Shown: positions 7,532 to 13,671 of the stretch, in pieces
Layout: each line of letters starts with the position of its first letter
Numbering within the stretch: position 1 is the first letter of the stretch
Assembly: GCF_014197035.1 (NCBI RefSeq)
Contig: NZ_JACIEU010000015.1
Location: forward strand, 62,001 to 126,000
DNA from: Sphingobium scionense
Lineage (GTDB): Bacteria; Pseudomonadota; Alphaproteobacteria; Sphingomonadales; Sphingomonadaceae
DNA length: 64,000 bases
Reading direction: 5' to 3'
Made by a program: the position numbers and the translations under genes
Notes under the pieces: model-generated
Told to the model about the DNA's origin: nothing
Database searches by the model: none
The model's input: only the letters and a program-made list of their open reading frames with translations

Positions 7532-8203
7532 ATGAGTTTTCGTTTGAAGGCCGCGATCATCGCGGCATTTACGCTGTCGGCCGCTGCGGCTGTTACAGCG
7601 TCGGACATGTCGAGCGCCAGCGAGGCCTCCCTGTCCTCGGTTTCCCTTCCGGAAACCGCCGCGCTGACTAGCGCGCCCACGGCCGGCACCAAGCCCGCCG
7701 TCGTTTTTGCTGCGCCGCAGGAAGTCGCGCAGTCGCTGCATTCCGGTCCGAAGGCTGGCAGCAATTTTTCGACCGATATCGAGTCCAAGGCCGAGACCCT
7801 GGCAGCCCTGGTTGATGCGCAAGGCGCTCCCGAGGATGTCGATGGCGACATGAAGTGCCTGGCCGGTGCGGTCTATTTCGAATCCAAGGGTGAAACGCTG
7901 GAAGGCCAGTTGGCCGTTGCCCGCGTGATCATCAATCGCGCCAAGTCCGGCCGCTTTGCCAGCAGCCTGTGCGGCGTCGTCTATCAACCTAGCCAGTTCA
8001 GCTTCGTGCGCGGCCATGGCATGCCGCCGATCAACATCGCCAGCGATTCCTGGCGCGAGGCGGTTGCGATCGCCCAGATCGCGCTGGACGATAGCTGGGA
8101 CAGCCAGGCCGAAGGCGCGCTGTTCTTCCATGCCCGCCGTGTTTCGCCGGGTTGGGGCAAGACCAAGCTGGCGTCGATCGACAACCACATCTTCTATCGC
8201 TGA
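7532..8203 (+). CDS. Cell wall hydrolase, SleB-like (Hydrolase_2 domain)
   Basis: Secreted peptidoglycan hydrolase. An N-terminal signal peptide (MSFRLKAAIIAAFTLSAAAAVTA) is followed by a low-complexity linker and, from about residue 105, the Hydrolase_2 domain: CLAGAVYFESKGE with the catalytic Glu, VIINRAKSGRF, and CGVVYQPSQFSF. In non-spore-formers such proteins serve in wall remodelling rather than germination. It is monocistronic: the 175 bp upstream hold no gene and a strong terminator follows at 8237. Confidence 0.9.
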   Translation: MSFRLKAAIIAAFTLSAAAAVTASDMSSASEASLSSVSLPETAALTSAPTAGTKPAVVFAAPQEVAQSLHSGPKAGSNFSTDIESKAETLAALVDAQGAPEDVDGDMKCLAGAVYFESKGETLEGQLAVARVIINRAKSGRFASSLCGVVYQPSQFSFVRGHGMPPINIASDSWREAVAIAQIALDDSWDSQAEGALFFHARRVSPGWGKTKLASIDNHIFYR

Positions 8204-8236
8204 TCCGCTCATCCTGAGTGACAGCGAGGCCCTTTT

Positions 8237-8280
8237 AAGGCCGGTTTGGACCCCATGTCCGAATCGGCCTTTTCTTTTGT
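8237..8280 (+). terminator. Rho-independent terminator of the SleB-like gene
   Basis: 15-bp stem (8237-8251 with 8257-8271, only two G-U pairs) with loop CCCAT, followed by TTCTTTTGTT. It insulates the SOS-regulated mmcB gene downstream. Confidence 0.9.
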
Positions 8281-8293
8281 TCCCTTCTTGTTC
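8279..8293. promoter_or_regulatory. LexA (SOS) box upstream of mmcB
   Basis: Exact alphaproteobacterial LexA consensus GTTC-N7-GTTC (GTTC at 8279-8282 and 8290-8293), 12 bp before the mmcB start. mmcB is a known SOS gene in Caulobacter, so the site and the gene support each other. Confidence 0.85.
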
Positions 8294-8305
8294 TAGTTTG
8301 GTGCC

Positions 8306-8812
8306 ATGACTACCCAAGAAGCTGGCCAAGAAACCGATCGCTGTTCACCGCTGACCGACGGAACCGCGCTGGCGGTTGCGCGCGGCACGCTGCGCCTGTT
8401 CCATCGCCATGACATGAACGGCATAATGGAAGTGCCGCTGCCCAATGGCCGGCGGGCCGACATCATGGCGATCGACAGCGCCGGGCGCCTGACCATCGTC
8501 GAGATCAAGTGCAGCCGTGCGGACCTGCTGGGCGACATGAAATGGCCGGATTATTTCGATTATTGCGACCGCTATTTCTGGGCGGTGCCATCCGGCTTCG
8601 ACACCAGCCTGTTCGACAGCGAGGCGCTGTGGCCGACGCGCACCGGCCTGATCGTCGCCGACCAATATGATGCCGAACTGGTGCGCGCGGCGCCGTTCGA
8701 GCCGCTGGCCGCCGCCCGGCGCAAGGCAGAGACGCTACGCTTCGCCCGCCGCGCCGCCCGCCGTCTGTCGGCGCTGGCCGACCCGGACTATGCGGCGGAA
8801 TTGGGCTGGTAA
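8306..8812 (+). CDS. mmcB: MmcB family DNA repair protein (putative PD-(D/E)XK nuclease)
   Basis: 168-aa protein of the MmcB/DUF1052 family. In Caulobacter it is SOS-induced and contributes to DNA damage repair; nuclease activity is predicted, not shown. A PD-(D/E)XK-like core is visible: RRADIMAID ... LTIVEIKCSRADLLGDMKW (residues about 52-80), with D and ExK in place, then DYFDYCDRYFWAVP. The ATG directly follows the LexA box, so transcription should be de-repressed by DNA damage. The next gene is co-directional at 21 bp. Confidence 0.9.
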   Translation: MTTQEAGQETDRCSPLTDGTALAVARGTLRLFHRHDMNGIMEVPLPNGRRADIMAIDSAGRLTIVEIKCSRADLLGDMKWPDYFDYCDRYFWAVPSGFDTSLFDSEALWPTRTGLIVADQYDAELVRAAPFEPLAAARRKAETLRFARRAARRLSALADPDYAAELGW

Positions 8813-8832
8813 TATCAGAAAGAGGATGGTCG

Positions 8833-9207
8833 ATGCGCTCGCATCTGGAATTTCGATCGGCAGTTTATGCAGACGATGGAGCGGCCATTGCCCAGGTTCT
8901 GGCCGAACGCCTGCCTCATTTTGGATTTCAAGCCCAGCCGATCGTTCAGGAGGATTGGGGCTGGTGCGTTCCGATCACGCATGAGGCTTTCTCTCTGTGG
9001 ATCGGATGCGGCCACTATCAGGAATATCCTGACGGTGTGCTTTGTTTCATCGAACCTTCACGGCCCTTTGTGAGACGTTGGTTTCGTCGCATCAGCACCA
9101 TGGAGACGGTAGAAAGGCTGGCTGATGCCCTAGAGGCGATTGTCGACGCCAGTGGCGAAGCGAAGCATATCCGCTGGTGGACTGACGATGAAGTGGCCGC
9201 GGGCTAA
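8833..9207 (+). CDS. Hypothetical protein
   Basis: 124-aa soluble protein I do not recognise. It is rich in aromatic and acidic residues (EDWGWCVPITHEAFSLWIGCGHYQEY at about residues 40-65, FVRRWFRRIST at 79-89). No signal peptide or membrane segment is seen. Codon choice looks less GC-biased than its neighbours, hinting at later acquisition. It lies 21 bp after mmcB on the same strand and could be read from the same SOS-controlled promoter. An AGAAAGAGG site precedes the ATG. Confidence 0.65.
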   Translation: MRSHLEFRSAVYADDGAAIAQVLAERLPHFGFQAQPIVQEDWGWCVPITHEAFSLWIGCGHYQEYPDGVLCFIEPSRPFVRRWFRRISTMETVERLADALEAIVDASGEAKHIRWWTDDEVAAG

Positions 9208-9225
9208 GCACGGCCACCCAATCTA

Positions 9226-9864
9226 TCAGAAAACCGGACCCTGGACCGGTCCCTTGGGAGCGGCGGTGCTGGCCTTGGCGGAATCGAGCGCTTCGACCAG
9301 ACCCGGCGTGCGGCTGTCGCGCTCGGCATAGTCGCGGGCGGACATGCCGGCGATGGTGTCGCGCTTGTCGGCATTGGCACCCTGTGCCACCAGCAGGCGG
9401 ACGAGGCCGATGTCGCGCAACTGCACCGCGCGGATCAGCGGAGTTTCGCCGCTGCCATTGGTCTTGTCGACCTGGGCATTGTGCGCAAGCAGGACGCGGA
9501 CGCCTTCCTCGAACCGGTTCTGCACGGCGAGCAGCAGCGGCGTGGTGCCGTTATTGTCGGCGAGGTTCGGATTGGCCCCCTTCGACAGCATGAAGTTGAG
9601 CCAGGTCGTGTCGCGGCGGCCGATGACGATGTGCAGCGCGGTTTCGCCGGTGCTGACATCGCGGCTGTTGATGACGGTCGAACCGGGCTTTTGCAGCATT
9701 TCGGTCGCCTTGTCGCCGTCGGCATCCTTCACGGCCTTGAGGAAATTATAGTTGTTGGAAAACTGGGCCTGGGCCGCCATCGGGGCCATCAGCGCGAGGG
9801 TGATCGCGGCAGGCCGCGCCAGAAACAGCCAGGTGGAAAGTCCGGTCTTCATCCCATTCTTCAT
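9226..9864 (-). CDS. Ankyrin repeat protein, exported
   Basis: 212-aa protein with a signal peptide (MKNGMKTGLSTWLFLARPAA...AQAQ, about residues 1-33) and four ankyrin repeats: TGETALHIVIGRRD, NGTTPLLLAVQNRF, SGETPLIRAVQLRD and a degenerate final repeat. Probably a periplasmic protein-binding scaffold; partner unknown. I use ATG 9862-9864; in-frame starts further upstream would cover the promoter shared with the divergent Sco gene. Transcribed alone. Confidence 0.85.
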   Translation of the reverse strand: MKNGMKTGLSTWLFLARPAAITLALMAPMAAQAQFSNNYNFLKAVKDADGDKATEMLQKPGSTVINSRDVSTGETALHIVIGRRDTTWLNFMLSKGANPNLADNNGTTPLLLAVQNRFEEGVRVLLAHNAQVDKTNGSGETPLIRAVQLRDIGLVRLLVAQGANADKRDTIAGMSARDYAERDSRTPGLVEALDSAKASTAAPKGPVQGPVF

Positions 9865-9908
9865 CGTCGCGCGCCCCGTTCGATTTGCAAATCGGCCCAT
9901 AGCAAGGC

Positions 9909-10562
9909 ATGGCGGACGACACCATGAACAAAGCGCTGATCTCGCTCGCCCTGCCGCTTCTGGCCTTGCTGATGGCATGCAATATGGGGGCTGGCGGCAA
10001 CGCATCAAGCGGCGAGAGCGAGCAGGGCAATCTGGTCGGCGCGCGCATCGGGGCGCCCTTCACCCTGACCGACCAGGACGGCAAGACCGTGCATTGGGAC
10101 GATTATAAGGGCCAGTATCGGATCGTCTATTTCGGCTACACCTATTGCCCGGACGTCTGCCCGGTCGATCTGCAGCGGATCATGCAGGCGTTCAGCGCCT
10201 TCGAGAAGGCCGCGCCCGCCCGCGCCGCGAAGGTGCAGCCGATCTTCATCAGCGTCGATCCCAAGCGGGACACGCCGGCAGTGCTCAAAACCTATGTCGC
10301 GGCCTTCCACCCGCGCCTCGTCGGCCTGACCGGCACGACCGATCAGATCGCCAAGGTGGCCAAGGACTTCGTCGTCCTCTACAATGCGGAAAAGCCGGAA
10401 GGGGCGAGCGAGTATCTGGTCAGCCACAGCCGCACGCCTTATCTGTTCGGGCCGGACGGCAAGCCGATCGCGCTGGTGCCGGTCGACGATCCGGGCACGC
10501 CGGACGTGGACGAGGGGGCACCCGATATCGTGCGCACCTTCCTCGAAAAATGGGTCAAGTGA
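9909..10562 (+). CDS. SCO1/SenC family copper/redox lipoprotein
   Basis: Thioredoxin-fold, membrane-anchored protein of the Sco family, which delivers copper to, or keeps reduced, the CuA site of cytochrome oxidase. A lipobox (LLALLMAC) ends the signal peptide. The metal ligands are CPDVC (YTYCPDVCPVDL, about residues 80-91) and the later conserved His in YLVSHSRTPYLFG. SVDPKRDTP is also typical. ATG 9924 (MNKAL) is a possible alternative start. No oxidase gene is nearby. The ycgN-like gene starts three bases after the stop. Confidence 0.92.
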   Translation: MADDTMNKALISLALPLLALLMACNMGAGGNASSGESEQGNLVGARIGAPFTLTDQDGKTVHWDDYKGQYRIVYFGYTYCPDVCPVDLQRIMQAFSAFEKAAPARAAKVQPIFISVDPKRDTPAVLKTYVAAFHPRLVGLTGTTDQIAKVAKDFVVLYNAEKPEGASEYLVSHSRTPYLFGPDGKPIALVPVDDPGTPDVDEGAPDIVRTFLEKWVK

Positions 10563-10565
10563 CAT

Positions 10566-10991
10566 TTGGACTTCTGGGACAAGCCTCTCGACAAGCTGAA
10601 CCGCACTGAATGGGAAGCGCTGTGCGACGGTTGCGGCAAATGCTGCCTGCACAAGGCGGAGGATGAGGACACCGGCCGCATCTATCCGACCAATGTCGCC
10701 TGTCGCCTGCTCGACCGGCATAGCGGCCAGTGCACCAATTATCCCGATCGCCGGCGGTTCGTGCCCGATTGCGTGCGGCTGACCCCGGCCAAGGTGAAAC
10801 AGATTAGCTGGCTGCCGCGCACCTGTGCCTATCGGCTGCGCGAGGCGGGGCTGCCGCTGCCCGAATGGCATTATCTGGTCTGCGGCGATCGCGAGGCGGT
10901 GCATCGGGCCAAGGAATCCGTGCGCGGCTGGACCGTGGCGGAGGCCGATGCGGGCGATTGGGAACATCATCTTGTCGACCGAGAGCTGTGA
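10566..10991 (+). CDS. YcgN family cysteine-cluster protein
   Basis: 141-aa protein of the YcgN/UPF0260 family, function unknown, with a putative metal or Fe-S binding cysteine cluster: CDGCGKCC (residues 20-27), then QCTNYPDRRRFVPDC, TCAYR and LVCGDREA. The start is TTG 10566, just after the Sco stop; the N-terminal DFWDKPLDKLNRTEWEALCDGCGKCC matches family length and has no other start. The next gene begins within its 3' end, so an operon is likely. Confidence 0.88.
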   Translation: MDFWDKPLDKLNRTEWEALCDGCGKCCLHKAEDEDTGRIYPTNVACRLLDRHSGQCTNYPDRRRFVPDCVRLTPAKVKQISWLPRTCAYRLREAGLPLPEWHYLVCGDREAVHRAKESVRGWTVAEADAGDWEHHLVDREL

Positions 10992-11682
10992 CGCAGCAAT
11001 CCTGATCGACGGCGTGGCCATGCCGGTGCGGGTGCGCCGGTCGGCACGCGCGCGCGCCTACAAGCTGACGATCGACGGGCTGCGCGGCGAATTGCGGCTG
11101 TCGCTGCCGGCGCGGGCGAACCTCAAGCGTGCGCTGGGCTGGGCGCAGGGGCACGAGGATTGGGTCCGGGCACAGATGGCGGTGACGCCGGCGGTGACGC
11201 TGCTGGGCGATGGCGCGACCTTCCCGTTGGAGGGGCGCGAGGTGCGCATCTGCTGGATTGCAGGGGCGACCCGCACGATCCGGCTGGAGGGCGACCGGCT
11301 GATCCTGGGCGGGGCGGCGGAATCGGTCGGGGCGCGGGTGCTGCGCTGGCTGAGGACGCGGGCCAAGGCCGTGCTGGAGGCGGAGACGCTGGCGATGGCG
11401 CAGGATCATGGCCTGATCGTCGCCTCGGTCGGCACCGGCGACACGCGCAGCCGCTGGGGCAGTTGCACATCGACCGGGGCGATCCGCTATAGCTGGCGCT
11501 TGATCCTGGCGCCGGCCTGGGTCCGGCGATCGACGGTTGCGCACGAGCTGGCGCATCTGCTGCACATGGACCATAGCCCGGCCTTCCACGCCGCCCATGC
11601 CCGCATCTATGGCGAGGATCCGCACCGGGCACGCGCCTGGCTCAAGGCGCATGGTGCGGGCCTGCACCGCTATCAGGTCTGA
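10972..11682 (+). CDS. YgjP-type (M48-like, DUF45) metallopeptidase
   Basis: 236-aa zinc-peptidase-like protein. The C-terminal half has the UTP-pyrophosphatase/YgjP signature: SRWGSCTSTGAIRYSWRLIL, then HELAHLLHMDHSPAFH, with HExxH zinc ligands and the third His downstream. Physiological role is not settled for this family. Start is uncertain: TTG 10972 overlaps the ycgN-like gene by 20 bases and gives a full N-terminal domain; ATG 11020 is the alternative. Co-directional with its neighbours. Confidence 0.85.
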   Translation: MSTESCDAAILIDGVAMPVRVRRSARARAYKLTIDGLRGELRLSLPARANLKRALGWAQGHEDWVRAQMAVTPAVTLLGDGATFPLEGREVRICWIAGATRTIRLEGDRLILGGAAESVGARVLRWLRTRAKAVLEAETLAMAQDHGLIVASVGTGDTRSRWGSCTSTGAIRYSWRLILAPAWVRRSTVAHELAHLLHMDHSPAFHAAHARIYGEDPHRARAWLKAHGAGLHRYQV

Positions 11683-11686
11683 ACCG

Positions 11687-11947
11687 ATGGCGCGCCGGAA
11701 ACGCTATCTGACCGCCACCATGCCGGACGGCTATGTGAAGAAGATCGGGCCGACCGCCGATCCCTTCACCCATTATTGGCGGATCGTCGCCGTGCTGGAA
11801 AATGGCAAGACCGAGGTGTTCTGGGGCCATACCCGCTCGCTGGCCGAGGCGAAGAAGAAGCGGACGGCGGCGCCCGACGGCGCGCGGATGCGGGGCTGGA
11901 CATCCTATATCTTCGAGATGGTCGAACTGGTGGAAAGCGCGGATTAG
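11687..11947 (+). CDS. Small conserved hypothetical protein
   Basis: 86 aa, basic N-terminus (MARRKRYLTATMPDGYVKKIGP), then a compact aromatic core (FTHYWRIVAVLENG, FWGHTRSLAEAKKKR, GWTSYIFEMVEL). I do not know its function. It starts four bases after the metallopeptidase stop and its end overlaps the convergent trhO stop by four bases. The uninterrupted reading frame and operon-like spacing support it being real. Confidence 0.7.
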   Translation: MARRKRYLTATMPDGYVKKIGPTADPFTHYWRIVAVLENGKTEVFWGHTRSLAEAKKKRTAAPDGARMRGWTSYIFEMVELVESAD

Positions 11948-12768
11948 CCCCGATGCGGCCAGGCGCCGTCGGCGTCGCCGCCGGGGCAGTCATGATCGGT
12001 ATCGCGCGGATAGGGCAGGCCGCAGGCGCTGCAGGTGGCATAATGGCCCTGTTTGAGACCATGGCCCACCGCGACACGCTCGTCGAAGACATAGCAGTCG
12101 CCCTGCCAGCGGCTTTGCGCTTGGGGCATTTCCTCCAGATAGCGCAGGATCCCGCCCTTGAGGTGATAAACCTCTTCAAAGCCGCGCGCCTTGACCAGCG
12201 CGGTCGATTTTTCGCAGCGAATGCCCCCGGTGCAGAACATCGCGATCTTCGGGCTGCGGCCTTCGTCGCGCAGCTTGGCGGCGAAATCGTCGAACCAGGC
12301 GGGAAATTCGCGGAAGGAGCGGGTGGCCGGGTCGATCGCATTCTCGAACGTGCCGACCGCCACCTCATAGGCGTTGCGGGTGTCGATGATGACGGTGTCT
12401 GGATCGGCGATCAGCGCGTTCCAGTCCGTGGGATCGAGATGGATGCCGGCCTGGTGGGCGGGATCGAGGTCGCCCGCGCCCAGGGTCACGATCTCCGCCT
12501 TCACCTTGACCTTCATCTTGCCGAAGGGGGCGCTGTCGGCGGTCGCATATTTGACGTCGACATCGGCGCAGCCGGGCAGGGCGCGGATATGGGCGACCAG
12601 CTGGTCGATCGCATCGGCCGTACCCGCGACCGTGCCGTTGATGCCCTCGCGCGCCAGGATCAGCGTGCCACGGGTGCCAAGGTCGGCGCATAATGCGCGC
12701 AGATCGGCGGCGGTGGCCTGCGGGTCGGCGAAGGTGGCGAAACGGTAGAGGGCTGCGACGGTGAACAT
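11944..12768 (-). CDS. trhO: tRNA uridine(34) hydroxylase (TrhO, rhodanese domain)
   Basis: Oxygen-dependent hydroxylase that makes 5-hydroxyuridine at tRNA wobble position 34 (YceA/TrhO family). The N-terminal acylphosphatase-like domain (AREGINGTVAG, residues about 39-49) is followed by a rhodanese domain with the active loop CTGGIRCEKS and the DTRNAYE motif. A C-terminal Cys-rich tail (CSACGLPY...DHDC) follows. The 274-aa length is normal. ATG 12766-12768 is chosen; longer in-frame extension upstream is anti-sense to the divergent pdeM gene. Confidence 0.92.
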   Translation of the reverse strand: MFTVAALYRFATFADPQATAADLRALCADLGTRGTLILAREGINGTVAGTADAIDQLVAHIRALPGCADVDVKYATADSAPFGKMKVKVKAEIVTLGAGDLDPAHQAGIHLDPTDWNALIADPDTVIIDTRNAYEVAVGTFENAIDPATRSFREFPAWFDDFAAKLRDEGRSPKIAMFCTGGIRCEKSTALVKARGFEEVYHLKGGILRYLEEMPQAQSRWQGDCYVFDERVAVGHGLKQGHYATCSACGLPYPRDTDHDCPGGDADGAWPHRG

Positions 12769-12833
12769 GGGAAGCCCTATAGGCGCTGGCGCGCGCACTT
12801 GAAAGCCGGGCGAAGAGGGCGCATAGCCGGGTG

Positions 12834-13493
12834 ATGGTTCCCCTTTCGTTCGCAGGTCATGATTTCCTGGCGTTGCCGGAGGCGGCCCTCTTCTGGCCGG
12901 CGCAGGGCGCGCTGCTGGTGGCTGATCTGCATTTCGAGAAGGCGAGCTGGTATGCGCGCTTCGGCCAGTTCCTGCCGCCGCATGACAGCGCGGCGACGCT
13001 GGACATGATCGAGACGCTGGTGGCGCGCACCGGCGCGCGGGCGATCTGGTCCTTAGGCGACAGTTTTCATGATGCCGATGGCGCGGCGCGGCTGGACCCA
13101 CGGGCGCGGGCGCGGTTGGCGGCCCTGACCGAACGGCTCGACTGGCTGTGGATAACCGGCAATCATGACGTCGGCGTGGCGCAGATGCCGGGCGGACGTC
13201 GTGCGGTCGAGGCGGAGGTGGACGGCGTCTGGCTGCGGCATGAGGCCAATCCGGCCGATCCCCGGCCGGAAATATCGGGCCATTTCCATCCCAAGCTGCG
13301 CCTGTCGCTGCGCGGCCGGCATGTATCGCGCCGCTGCTTCGTCGGATCGCCGACCAAGCTGATCCTGCCGGCGCTGGGTGCGCTGACGGGCGGGCTGGAT
13401 GCAGGCCATGGCGAGATACAAAAGGCCGTCGGGCCGGGTGCAATGGCGTTGATACCCGTTTCCGACCGATTGCTGCGCTTTCCGCTGACGTAA
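12834..13493 (+). CDS. pdeM: PdeM: ligase-associated DNA damage response phosphoesterase
   Basis: Calcineurin-like metallophosphoesterase of the four-gene DNA repair set (exonuclease, ligase, Lhr-like helicase, PdeM). The metal-binding motifs are in order: VADLHFEK, LGDSFHD, GNHDVG and SGHFHPK. Length is 219 aa from ATG 12834; GTG 12831 is an equal alternative. The helicase normally next to it is encoded here at 53915-56326, so the usual cluster is split. A DnaA box lies inside the gene at 13147. Confidence 0.9.
   Translation: MVPLSFAGHDFLALPEAALFWPAQGALLVADLHFEKASWYARFGQFLPPHDSAATLDMIETLVARTGARAIWSLGDSFHDADGAARLDPRARARLAALTERLDWLWITGNHDVGVAQMPGGRRAVEAEVDGVWLRHEANPADPRPEISGHFHPKLRLSLRGRHVSRRCFVGSPTKLILPALGALTGGLDAGHGEIQKAVGPGAMALIPVSDRLLRFPLT
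13147..13155 (-). promoter_or_regulatory. DnaA box inside pdeM
   Basis: Perfect TGTGGATAA (reverse orientation), isolated, encoding WLWITG of a conserved strand. Probably coincidental. Confidence 0.25.
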
Positions 13494-13580
13494 GCAAACG
13501 CTACGGAAACCGGGCGTTAAATTGTTGCTGCTAGGCCACAGGGTCATGCAGCCATCATCACGCAACTGCGGAAAACGCGC

Positions 13581-13608
13581 GGAATTACGTGATATATTGC
13601 GTTATTCC
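13581..13608. promoter_or_regulatory. Operator-like inverted repeat upstream of the TonB-dependent receptor
   Basis: GGAATTACG (13581-13589) and CGTTATTCC (13600-13608) match as inverted arms at 8 of 9 positions, centred on an AT-rich spacer (TGATATATTG). It lies 64 bp before the receptor start. It looks like a dimeric regulator site; the regulator is not in this window. Confidence 0.45.
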
Positions 13609-13671
13609 GACTGTGGCAGCATAATCGCGCATAGTCCCGACCCGGCAAAAAGCCAGGCGGGCCAGGAGAGG

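Noticed and set aside
7528..7533. TATAAT as promoter of the SleB-like gene
   Set aside because: It overlaps the start codon of the signal peptide, so transcription would begin inside the gene; no suitably spaced -35 is seen.
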